Origin: Akkermansia muciniphila
Lineage (GTDB): Bacteria > Verrucomicrobiota > Verrucomicrobiia > Limisphaerales > UBA11320
Direction of reading: 5' to 3'
Assembly: GCA_945861575.1 (NCBI GenBank)
Contig: CAMAVD010000006.1
Span: 1 to 51,984, forward strand
Length of the DNA stretch: 51,984 nt
Of the stretch, positions 19,568-27,416 are shown piece after piece (position 1 is the stretch's first letter; each line of letters starts with the position of its first letter). Below the pieces are notes generated by a model, which was not told the origin of the DNA, made no database searches, and saw nothing but the letters and a program-made list of their open reading frames with translations. The translations under genes were made by a program, and so were the position numbers.

Positions 19568-21223
19568 CTAGGGCCCGATGAGCTTCAAGCTACCGTTGCC
19601 CTCGGTAAAGTAGTCGACCCCCTCCACTTCATGGATGAGCAGGTTTTGGGTCCACTGCATATAGCCCAGTCGACGCTGCGCCTCCAGGGTTCGCTGTTTA
19701 GCAACCGGCAACGGGCCCTGCTCTCGCACCAGTGCCTCACGAAGCACACGCCCATCCATCGGCTGCTTCGGTTCAATTCCCAGAAGATAAAGAATGGTGG
19801 GGGCCAGGTCGATGTTGCCGCTAGGAATCTCGCTATAGAGGCCCTTCTTCAAGTCAGGGCCACTCGCGACCAAGGTATTGTTCATCTCAAAGCGGCTCAG
19901 GGATCCGTGCGTTCCGCCCCCACGAGCCCCTCCGGTCGCGATCAACATGCCAGGAGCCTCATGCTCGTTCTGCGCGGCCATCCATCGCATGGACACCACT
20001 AGGTCGGGTCCATGACCTTCCATGGGATAGTGCACGGCCGAGAGCGGGAAGGTCCCCTCGATCGACAGTCGAGAGAAGAGCACCCCGGTGGAGTCCGACA
20101 TCTGGAGAGCGGCGGCGGCGGCACGCACGACCGATTCGTCACGCTCTGTCACGTAGATCAGGGCAGCACCGCCCAGCCCTATCACCAAAACATCTCCGCG
20201 TTCGGGATTCTCCAGCTTGCTGTGCGCGCTCAGTTTCGCCTGCTTCAGAGTGGCTACGATGTCCGCCGTCCGTGCGATACTGGAGAATCCATGGTCGGAC
20301 ACAACGAAGAGATCCGTCTTCTCATACACGCCCTTCTCCTTGAGTACCTTGATCACTTCACCGAGATGCTTGTCGCTCGCTTCAATGGCGCTCAACGACT
20401 CCGGAGCACCTACGCCTTTAGCATGCTGGGTCACGTCGGGATCGCTGAGCCAGAGAAGAGAATACTTCGGCACCGTCTTCCGCCAAAGCCCGCGCGTTAA
20501 GGCCTTGGTGGTCCAACTGTCGGACGCGAGATTGGGAGTCGTAAACGTGTCGGGGAAGACCTTGTCATCGTTGACCTTTTTCAGCGGGTCACCGCCCGAT
20601 CTCGGGAGGATGAGACCCCGGCCCAGCGTGACGGAGTTACTGTGGGCTGCGGTATCCGTACGACGCGCCTTTCGATCATGCAGCAGGGTCACGCTTTTGG
20701 TCCCCGCCACATAGGTTGCGTGGCCGGCGTCCTGAATCAGCTCCGCGAGGGTATCCACCGCTACATAGCGTCCCTCGGACGCCAGATCACCTCGCCGAAT
20801 GGTATCCAAAACCTCCGAGGCCACCGCAGCCTGCGTGTTCAGCTCTTCGCGGTAATCCGTGTTGGCCAGAATGCCGTTGCGCCCGGGATGCACGCCTGTC
20901 GCCAGAGATGTCCCGTTGACAATCGTCGTGCTAATGAAAACCGGGTGATTCCTTCGGAAGAAGACCCCGTTCGTGGCCAAAGAGTAGAGGTTCGGAGCGT
21001 ACTGCGGTGTGACGAAATCCGGTCGCATGCCGTCAAAGACCACCACCACCACATGTTCCGCGACGCCGGCCGCAGCGAGCGCGGTTCCGGCGGGGATGGC
21101 GACCGCCAGCATCCAGATCAGCAGCCAACGCCACCCGCAAAACACACGAGGCGATCGTTCAACGCCGGTTCGCGGAACCGGAATCACAGGGCACAGCGTA
21201 GCCAACTCAGACGTGGTCTGCAT
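19568..21223 (-). CDS. Secreted type I phosphodiesterase / alkaline phosphatase superfamily protein
   Basis: The 551-residue protein starts at the ATG on 21223; the open frame reaches further upstream but those residues are not protein-like. A membrane or signal segment (WLLIWMLAVAIPAGTALA, 33-50) precedes the catalytic domain. VVFDGMRPDF carries metal-ligand Asp64 and STTIVNGTSLATG the likely nucleophile Thr100. LSDPDVTQHAKG gives Asp and His ligands, VVSDHGFSSI the Asp-His pair, and GGGTHGSLSRFEMN a late His. NIDLAPTILYLLGIEP closes the family. Such enzymes cleave phosphodiesters or phosphate monoesters outside the cytoplasm; the substrate cannot be read off. Confidence 0.9.
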   Translation of the reverse strand: MQTTSELATLCPVIPVPRTGVERSPRVFCGWRWLLIWMLAVAIPAGTALAAAGVAEHVVVVVFDGMRPDFVTPQYAPNLYSLATNGVFFRRNHPVFISTTIVNGTSLATGVHPGRNGILANTDYREELNTQAAVASEVLDTIRRGDLASEGRYVAVDTLAELIQDAGHATYVAGTKSVTLLHDRKARRTDTAAHSNSVTLGRGLILPRSGGDPLKKVNDDKVFPDTFTTPNLASDSWTTKALTRGLWRKTVPKYSLLWLSDPDVTQHAKGVGAPESLSAIEASDKHLGEVIKVLKEKGVYEKTDLFVVSDHGFSSIARTADIVATLKQAKLSAHSKLENPERGDVLVIGLGGAALIYVTERDESVVRAAAAALQMSDSTGVLFSRLSIEGTFPLSAVHYPMEGHGPDLVVSMRWMAAQNEHEAPGMLIATGGARGGGTHGSLSRFEMNNTLVASGPDLKKGLYSEIPSGNIDLAPTILYLLGIEPKQPMDGRVLREALVREQGPLPVAKQRTLEAQRRLGYMQWTQNLLIHEVEGVDYFTEGNGSLKLIGP

Positions 21224-21356
21224 AGGCCTTGAAGAATGGATCGCTCGGATCGCCGGGTTCAAGGTCGAAGCGTGTGCGAGAGGAGAAAGGCAAAAAATGT
21301 CAGGCGAGGGGCCTTTCTCCGCCTCGCACGCCCGCCAAGCAAAGGGCCCCTCGGGT

Positions 21357-21965
21357 TTATCCGCCCACGTCCTCAGGTCGCACCTCGAGACATTCGTCAT
21401 GATCCTCCCACACGAGAGCGGGATAGCACTCCAGGAGACCCGGCATGATCTCGAGAGAAGCCCTATGGAGCAGGGCCTCCGCCTTACGGGCAGCGCGCTC
21501 ATACTCCTCTTCATAATTGCTGCATCGCTTGCGCTTCGCCTCATCCCAATGCGCCACGTCGTGCACGACATCATACTCCTCGGCCCAGATCTTGATAGGC
21601 TCCTTGAGCTCGGCGGGAAGATCCTCATAGGCAATCGCCGTCTCGCCGCAATGCTGGCAGATCAGACCGGACTCGAGAATGTCTCGGGTGTAGAGCGGGA
21701 GGAGGGGCGCACGGCAGCAGGAAGCCTCCGTGTAATGGCCAGGGATGGAGGCCAGCCGCTTGAGCCAGACACCCCGGTCATGGCCAAGCTGACCCAGCAG
21801 CCGATAGAGTCCCATCAGAGGATGCGAGAGCCGCCACACCTTACCCTGCAGCTGGCCCAGGCTCTGTGCCATCCAGCGCGCGAGCGACAAGTCATCAAGA
21901 CTGGCAAGCTCGCGGCCGTACTCTTTCCACAAACGATCCAGCGGGGACTCGGACATATTGGCCAC
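21357..21965 (-). CDS. Conserved-looking unknown protein with Cys pairs
   Basis: I do not recognise a named family. The 202-residue protein is soluble, acidic and mostly helical. It contains SCCRAPL near residue 83 and GLICQHCGET near 100, which together could hold a zinc ion like a rubredoxin knuckle. The C-terminal third has many Glu, Trp and His residues (WAEEYDVVHDVAHWDEAKRK), and the end WEDHDECLEVRPED is distinctive. Codon use matches its neighbours, so it looks like a real gene. It starts at ATG 21965 (or 21956) and is divergent from the dehydrogenase at 22049, with 83 bases between them. Confidence 0.7.
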   Translation of the reverse strand: MANMSESPLDRLWKEYGRELASLDDLSLARWMAQSLGQLQGKVWRLSHPLMGLYRLLGQLGHDRGVWLKRLASIPGHYTEASCCRAPLLPLYTRDILESGLICQHCGETAIAYEDLPAELKEPIKIWAEEYDVVHDVAHWDEAKRKRCSNYEEEYERAARKAEALLHRASLEIMPGLLECYPALVWEDHDECLEVRPEDVGG

Positions 21966-22048
21966 GGGATCAGCATGGGCGCGTGCGAAGGGAGATCAAC
22001 GAAAAAGAAATTGCCCATTCGTATTTCCACGCCAGACTGCGCGCCACC

Positions 22049-23062
22049 ATGTCTTGGCGAATCGTCGTGACCGCACAGGCGATGGTCCGCTCCGGCCAAG
22101 CCGCGCTATCGCGACTGCGGGAGTCGGGCCACGAGTTGATTTTTCCGGTGCAAACCGCGGTCCTGAGCGGTGCGGAGCTGAGAACCCTTCTACCGGGCAT
22201 CGATGCCGTGATCGCCGGAACCGAACGTTACGATGCGCCACTGCTCAACGACCCTGGCCTGTCGCAGCTCAAGCTGATCTCCCGTTGGGGAGTGGGTTAC
22301 GATTCGATCGATGTCCCCGCAGCGACCACAGCAGGCGTGATCATCGCCTACACCCCCGGGCTGCTCAACGAAACCGTGGCAGACTATGCCTTCTCGCTGC
22401 TCTGCGCCTTGGCGCGACGAATCCATACCGGGCATCAGGAGCTTTCCCTTGGACGCTGGATCCCTTCATGGGGTCACAATATCCACGGCAAAACCCTGGG
22501 TCTGCTCGGCTGTGGACGCATCGGTCTGGCGATGGCGCGGCGCGCTTCAGGATTTGGCATGCGACTGCTGGCCCACGATCCCAGGCCGTCCGACGAAGCC
22601 CGCCAAGCCGGCGTTCACTTCGTCTCCCTGGACCAGCTTCTACGCGAAAGTGATTTTATTTCCGTGCACGCCGCCCTCACCCCGGAGACGCGGGGCTTGA
22701 TTGGAGAGCCGGAACTCCGCCGAATGAAACCGTCCGCCTATCTCATTAACACCGCGCGAGGTGCGCTACTCGACGAGGCAGCGCTGGGCATGGTATTGCG
22801 GGAAGGCGTGATTGCAGGAGCCGCCCTCGACGCCTTCCAAAAGGAGCCGCTGTCGGCCGATCACGCCTTGCTCGGCGCTCCGAATCTCCTTCTAACGCCC
22901 CACCAAGCCTCCTTCACTCGGGAGACGGGAGCGATGGTGAGCGACGCTGCCGGGCAGGCTGTGCTGGAGACTGCCGCTGGCCGCAGGCCACGGTGGGTAG
23001 TCGAGGAGGCCGTCTTCCGCTCACCCGCACTGCGCACCCCCATCCACACCCACACTGGCTAA
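22049..23062 (+). CDS. D-isomer-specific 2-hydroxyacid dehydrogenase (phosphoglycerate dehydrogenase-like)
   Basis: The 337-residue enzyme should reduce a 2-oxoacid with NAD(P)H. It has the substrate-loop region ISRWGVGYDSID near 77, the Rossmann motif GLLGCGRIGLAMAR near 150, and NTARGALLDEAAL with its catalytic Arg near 235. The Glu and the TPHQAS histidine follow near 268 and 292. The start ATG 22049 gives the normal family length; the open frame goes back to 21866 over the divergent neighbour. It resembles SerA-like and hydroxypyruvate-reductase-like branches; the substrate is not determined. The aldolase and a second dehydrogenase follow in the same direction. Confidence 0.88.
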   Translation: MSWRIVVTAQAMVRSGQAALSRLRESGHELIFPVQTAVLSGAELRTLLPGIDAVIAGTERYDAPLLNDPGLSQLKLISRWGVGYDSIDVPAATTAGVIIAYTPGLLNETVADYAFSLLCALARRIHTGHQELSLGRWIPSWGHNIHGKTLGLLGCGRIGLAMARRASGFGMRLLAHDPRPSDEARQAGVHFVSLDQLLRESDFISVHAALTPETRGLIGEPELRRMKPSAYLINTARGALLDEAALGMVLREGVIAGAALDAFQKEPLSADHALLGAPNLLLTPHQASFTRETGAMVSDAAGQAVLETAAGRRPRWVVEEAVFRSPALRTPIHTHTG

Positions 23063-23125
23063 GACTCGCAGCGATCCGAAAGGATCTGCAAGAAACGTCC
23101 CTTCGAAACTCCGTTCGTTCCCAAC

Positions 23126-23929
23126 ATGAAGCCCAATTTCGTCCGATCCAAACTCAAGCGGGGAGAGCCCAGTTTGGGAACCTGGCTCAATTTGCCAGAC
23201 TCGCTGGTCGCCTCGCTGATGTCGCGTGTGGGATTCGACTGGCTGACCATTGAACTCGAGCATTCACCCACGAGCTATGAGACCGCCGCCGCATCGCTCT
23301 CCATCCTCGCAGGAAACGGTGTCGTTCCCCTGGCGCGCATCAGCAGCAACACACCGGAGAACATCAAGCGGATCCTCGATTTCGGTGCCTGGGGCGTGAT
23401 CGTGCCCATGGTCAATTCCAAGGCCGAGGCGGAGGCAGTGGTTGCCGCAGCCCGCTACGCCCCTGAGGGCGCACGCACCATCGGAGGCCAGTTCCATGCC
23501 GCGAACTTCAACACCGACGCAGCCACTTACTACCGCAAAGCCAACGAGGAGATTCTCGTGGTCGTGATGGCGGAGCATATCGATGCGATCGAGCAGGCTG
23601 ATGAAATCCTCCAAGTGCCGGGTATCGATGTCGTGTTCATTGGGCCCAATGATCTGAGCAAGTCCATGGGATTGGAACCGACCTTCGATAGCGATGAACC
23701 GCGCTTTGTGAAGGCCGTGGATCACATTCTAAAAACAGCCCAAAGACACGGGGTCGTGCCTGGCATCCACGTGGCGGACGCGGCAGCCGCCCGCAAAAGG
23801 CTGGACCAAGGATTCCAATTCATCGCCATCGGAAGCGAGGTCGGCTTCCTTCTGGCAAAGGCCTCCGAAACGCTGGCAGAAGTGGGGCTTAAAGGAAGCG
23901 CGGGACGGGGACCGCTGGCGAAGTATTGA
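23126..23929 (+). CDS. HpcH/HpaI family aldolase
   Basis: The 267-residue protein is a class II pyruvate aldolase of the HpcH/HpaI family, cleaving 4-hydroxy-2-oxoacids to pyruvate and an aldehyde. Family marks are GTWLNLPDSLVASLMSRVGF at the N-terminus, WLTIELEHSP with metal-site Glu, PLARISSNTPENIKRILDFG, and GVIVPMVNSKAEAEAVV. The second half has VVMAEHIDAIE carrying the other metal Glu, and DVVFIGPNDLSKSMG. Its place between two 2-hydroxyacid dehydrogenases suggests a sugar-acid or hydroxyacid route. It ends twelve bases before the next start. Confidence 0.92.
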   Translation: MKPNFVRSKLKRGEPSLGTWLNLPDSLVASLMSRVGFDWLTIELEHSPTSYETAAASLSILAGNGVVPLARISSNTPENIKRILDFGAWGVIVPMVNSKAEAEAVVAAARYAPEGARTIGGQFHAANFNTDAATYYRKANEEILVVVMAEHIDAIEQADEILQVPGIDVVFIGPNDLSKSMGLEPTFDSDEPRFVKAVDHILKTAQRHGVVPGIHVADAAAARKRLDQGFQFIAIGSEVGFLLAKASETLAEVGLKGSAGRGPLAKY

Positions 23930-23940
23930 ACGGAAATCAA

Positions 23941-24894
23941 ATGAAAATCGTTGTCCTGGACGGATACACCCTGAACCCCGGCGATCTCGACTGGTCGGAG
24001 CTGAAATCGCTGGGCGAGGTGCAGATACACGAGCGGAGCGCGCCTTCGGAGATCGTGACCCGGGCTCGGGACGCAGAAATCGTTCTCACCAACAAAGTCC
24101 CCCTCTCGGCAGAAACCCTAGCGTCGCTCCCCTCTCTTCGCTACGTCGGGGTGCTCGCCACAGGCTACAACATCGTTGATACCGCCGCCGCGCGGTCCAG
24201 AGGTATTCCGGTGACCCATGTCCCCGCCTACGGCACCCGGTCAGTCGCTCAGATGACCTTCGCCCTTATCCTAGAACTCGCCTCAAGGGTCGGGGACCAC
24301 TCGGCTTCCGTGCGCGCAGGGGATTGGTCACGTTGCCCCGACTTCTGCTACTGGAAATCCCCACTGATCGAGCTTGAAGGTCTGACACTGGGGATCGTTG
24401 GTTTGGGGAGAATCGGAAAGGCCGTGGCAGCACTAGGGAAAGCATTCGGAATGGAAGTTATTGCTGCGCAAGGATTAAGACCCATTTCAAACTCGGAAGG
24501 AATCCGTCAATCCGATCTCCGAGCCGTCTTGGGAGCGAGCGATATCGTGAGCCTCCATTGTCCCCTCACGGAAGCCACCCGGCACCTGATCAATCAAGAG
24601 ACACTGGGATGGATGAAGCCCAGCGCGTGGTTGATCAACACCAGTCGTGGCCCCCTGATTGAAGAGGTAGCATTGGCCGACGCCTTGAACTCGGGGCGGA
24701 TTGCCGCGGCCGCCTTGGATGTCCTCGCGGTCGAACCTCCGCCTCCAACCCAACCCCTTATCTCTGCCCGAAACTGCCTTATCACCCCGCATGTGGCTTG
24801 GGCGAGTGGGGCGGCCCGGAGACGTTTATTGCAGGTCGCGGTGGAGAATATTCGAGCCTTTCAGGCCGACCGAAAGGTGAACCTCGTCAACTGA
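23941..24894 (+). CDS. D-2-hydroxyacid dehydrogenase (glycerate dehydrogenase / hydroxypyruvate reductase-like)
   Basis: The 317-residue enzyme has VGVLATGYNIVD near 73, VAQMTFALILELA near 103, and the nucleotide-binding GIVGLGRIGKAVA near 147. INTSRGPLIEE (catalytic Arg) lies near 230, then LDVLAVEPPPP with the conserved Glu and ITPHVAWAS with the catalytic His near 285. The closest described type is HprA-like glycerate dehydrogenase. I chose ATG 23941; a TTG at 23926 overlapping the aldolase stop is in frame but unlikely. It belongs to the same transcription unit as the aldolase. Confidence 0.9.
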   Translation: MKIVVLDGYTLNPGDLDWSELKSLGEVQIHERSAPSEIVTRARDAEIVLTNKVPLSAETLASLPSLRYVGVLATGYNIVDTAAARSRGIPVTHVPAYGTRSVAQMTFALILELASRVGDHSASVRAGDWSRCPDFCYWKSPLIELEGLTLGIVGLGRIGKAVAALGKAFGMEVIAAQGLRPISNSEGIRQSDLRAVLGASDIVSLHCPLTEATRHLINQETLGWMKPSAWLINTSRGPLIEEVALADALNSGRIAAAALDVLAVEPPPPTQPLISARNCLITPHVAWASGAARRRLLQVAVENIRAFQADRKVNLVN

Positions 24895-24909
24895 AGGCCC
24901 CCAATAGGC

Positions 24910-24939
24910 TTGACCGACAGTACACAGGCCCCCTACTTT
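24910..24939 (+). promoter_or_regulatory. Candidate promoter of the mre operon
   Basis: TTGACC (24910-24915) is followed after 18 bases by TACTTT (24934-24939), 22 bases before the mreB ATG. The -35 box is good, the -10 box is weak. It is the only plausible pair in the 67-base gap between the dehydrogenase stop and mreB. Readthrough from upstream is also possible. Confidence 0.35.
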
Positions 24940-24961
24940 CAATTCGTGCTAGGCACAATTC

Positions 24962-25993
24962 ATGTTCGCACAGATTAAAAGCCTGTTCTCCAACGACATT
25001 GGCATCGACCTTGGCACGGCTAACTCTCTCGTTTACGTGCGCGATCAAGGGATCGTGCTGAGAGAGCCATCCGTCGTCGCCATTCAAGCGGGTACCACCA
25101 ACGTTCTGGCCGTAGGTGAGGAAGCCAAGCGGATGTTAGGACGCACCCCCGGCAACATCGTGGCCATTCGCCCGATGAAAGACGGCGTCATCGCGGATTT
25201 CGAGATTACCGAAGCGATGCTCCGCCACTTCATTCAGCGCGTGCATCATCGCAAGCTGATTGCTCCCCGGGTAGTGGTCGCGGTCCCCTCCGGCATCACT
25301 GAGGTGGAGAAACGGGCTGTAAAAGACTCGGCGACGCATGCCGGAGCGCGCGAGGTTTATCTGATCGAACAGCCGATGGCTTCGGCCATCGGGGTTGGCC
25401 TGCCGGTTCATGAACCGGCGGGTAATATGATCGTCGATATTGGCGGGGGCACCTGTGAAATTGCCATCATCTCCCTGGCCGGTATCGTATTTAGTCGCAG
25501 CCTACGGGTGGGAGGCGACGAGTTTGACGAGACGATCGTAGCGCACATGAAGCGGGCCTACAATTTGATGATTGGCGAACGCACAGCGGAGGAGATCAAG
25601 ATTCGCGTCGGATCCGCCTTCCCGCTGGAGCAAGAGTTGACGCTGGATGTCAAGGGTCGAGATCTCAGTTCCGGGTTACCGAAAACGTTGACCATTCGCT
25701 CGGAGGAGATTCGAGAGGCCTTGCAAGAGCCGCTTTCAAGTATCTTGGAGTCCGTCCGAATCACGCTGGAGCGCTGTCCCCCTGAACTATCCGCTGACCT
25801 GGTGGATCGTGGAATTGTCGTCGCAGGGGGGGGAGCTTTGCTGCGTGGAATCGATCGGCTGATCTCGGAAGAGACTGGCCTGCCGGTTCATATTGCCGAC
25901 GACCCGCTCAGCGCCGTGGCTGAGGGGACCGGCCGGGTTCTCCAGGAACTTCAGTTCCTCAAGCGCGTCACCTCCTCCTCCAGCAAGCTGTAG
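24962..25993 (+). CDS. mreB: Rod shape-determining actin homologue MreB
   Basis: MreB polymerises on the inner face of the cytoplasmic membrane and guides the elongasome. The 343-residue length is normal. The phosphate-1 motif [15 protein letters not shown] lies at 13-27, phosphate-2 [14 protein letters not shown] near 158, and the adenosine motif [13 protein letters not shown] near 287. The N-terminal [10 protein letters not shown] can serve as the membrane-binding amphipathic helix. It heads a unit of six genes and predicts a rod or elongated cell. Confidence 0.97.
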   Translation: MFAQIKSLFSNDIGIDLGTANSLVYVRDQGIVLREPSVVAIQAGTTNVLAVGEEAKRMLGRTPGNIVAIRPMKDGVIADFEITEAMLRHFIQRVHHRKLIAPRVVVAVPSGITEVEKRAVKDSATHAGAREVYLIEQPMASAIGVGLPVHEPAGNMIVDIGGGTCEIAIISLAGIVFSRSLRVGGDEFDETIVAHMKRAYNLMIGERTAEEIKIRVGSAFPLEQELTLDVKGRDLSSGLPKTLTIRSEEIREALQEPLSSILESVRITLERCPPELSADLVDRGIVVAGGGALLRGIDRLISEETGLPVHIADDPLSAVAEGTGRVLQELQFLKRVTSSSSKL

Positions 25994-26054
25994 CGTTCGC
26001 CTTCCGAACCTTCACTCCCCCTAACCAGGGATGTGGGTTCATCCTGGTGGACGA

Positions 26055-26864
26055 ATGCTGAGACGATCTCAATATATTGCCTTGGTCCTTGTGGTGCTTT
26101 TCGTGCTGGCTCTCTTCAGCCAGTCCGAAAGGACGGTCGCTCGGGTCAAACTGGCAGTCAGCGGCCTGTTCCTGCCTCTGTTCGGTCTGGCCCATTCGGC
26201 GCAGAACCTGGCAGACCGCGGGGTGGGAGCGCTCACGCCTCGAAGCGAGCTACAATCGCAACTCGAATCTCTACAGAGAGAAAACGATTCGCTCCGCATC
26301 CAGGCCTCCAGATGGCAGGAAACTCTCCAGGAAAACACCCGATTCCGCGAGGCCTTCCGCCTGCCAAAACAGCTTCCTTGGCGCCTTCAGCTGGCCCGGG
26401 TGACCGGGCGCGACCCTGCCAACTGGTGGCGAAATGTCCGCATCGACCTAGGAACGCGCGACGGCCTCACCAACCACCTTCCCGTCATCACCACTCAGGG
26501 CTATCTGGTGGGGCGACTGTCCGAGGTGGGCTATATGCACTCGCAGGTAGCCTTGCTTGGCGATCCCGATTGCCGGGTGTCGGTCCTGGTCGAAACCACC
26601 CGGGACCATGGAGTCATCACTCCATCCGATGGCGGGCCCATCGATAACACCCTCGTGGACCTGAAATTTCTTTCTGCCAGCAGTGTGCTCCAGCCTGGCC
26701 AGTGGGTGCGTACAAGTGGTCACAGCGGTATGTATCCCAAAGGCATCCTCGTTGGCCAGATTGCCGACAGCCGATCGATCGACTTCGGCCTGCACCTGGA
26801 GGCGCGGGTGAAGCTGGCCGCCCGCCTGAACGAACTCGAGGAAGTGATGGTGGTGTGGCCATGA
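26055..26864 (+). CDS. mreC: Rod shape-determining protein MreC
   Basis: MreC is a bitopic periplasmic scaffold that links MreB filaments to PBP2 and RodA. The 269-residue product has one membrane segment (YIALVLVVLFVLALF) near the N-terminus. A coiled coil follows (ELQSQLESLQRENDSLRIQ, about 72-90), then the beta domain with ARVTGRDPANWWRNVRIDLG and GYLVGRLSEVG. ATG 26055 puts MLRRSQYIA directly before the membrane segment; the open frame begins at 26031 (GTG or ATG-like start less likely). It overlaps mreD by four bases (ATGA). Confidence 0.95.
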   Translation: MLRRSQYIALVLVVLFVLALFSQSERTVARVKLAVSGLFLPLFGLAHSAQNLADRGVGALTPRSELQSQLESLQRENDSLRIQASRWQETLQENTRFREAFRLPKQLPWRLQLARVTGRDPANWWRNVRIDLGTRDGLTNHLPVITTQGYLVGRLSEVGYMHSQVALLGDPDCRVSVLVETTRDHGVITPSDGGPIDNTLVDLKFLSASSVLQPGQWVRTSGHSGMYPKGILVGQIADSRSIDFGLHLEARVKLAARLNELEEVMVVWP

Positions 26865-27412
26865 ACCCGCTGAACGTCACCCTCATCCTTGGCACGGTCT
26901 TCGTATCGGTGTTCTTGCAATGCACCTTAACTGGGTTCAGGAATCTGACCGGCGTCCAGCCGGATCTACTCCCCGGCCTAGTCGCCTATGCCACGCTCAC
27001 CTCAGGGCTCGGGATGGGAACCGTGACGGCGCTCTGTGGCGGCCTGTGGGTTGACTCGCTCTCACACAACCCGTTGGGGATCTCCATAGGCCCCTTGTTC
27101 GCTGCCGCTTTGGTGATGGAACGGTATCGGGGAATGATTCTAAGGGACCAGACCTACGCGCAGTTTCTCATCGGCGCGGCCGTCAGTGCCGGTGTGCCTG
27201 CCGCCACGCTACTCCTGCTGCTCAACACTTCCAACACCCCGTTGGTGGGATGGAGCTCGCTCTGGCATTGGAGCGTGATGACGTTGATCGGTGGTCTGCT
27301 GACGCCTCTCTGGTTCTGGCTGTTCGGCTGGCTAGGTCGCCAACTCAGTTACGAAACCCTTCCCGACGCCGGATCCCAGTCCAACCGGCAGATCAAGAGG
27401 GGGAGAGGTTAA
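26861..27412 (+). CDS. mreD: Rod shape-determining protein MreD
   Basis: The 183-residue protein is very hydrophobic with five or six predicted membrane segments, among them LILGTVFVSVFLQCTL at the start, GLWVDSLSHNPLGIS in the middle and LLTPLWFWLFGWLG near the end. MreD is an integral membrane partner of MreC; sequence conservation is low in the family and the call leans on position between mreC and mrdA. Start 26861 overlaps the mreC stop. Four bases separate it from mrdA. Confidence 0.9.
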   Translation: MNPLNVTLILGTVFVSVFLQCTLTGFRNLTGVQPDLLPGLVAYATLTSGLGMGTVTALCGGLWVDSLSHNPLGISIGPLFAAALVMERYRGMILRDQTYAQFLIGAAVSAGVPAATLLLLLNTSNTPLVGWSSLWHWSVMTLIGGLLTPLWFWLFGWLGRQLSYETLPDAGSQSNRQIKRGRG

Positions 27413-27416
27413 GCGC

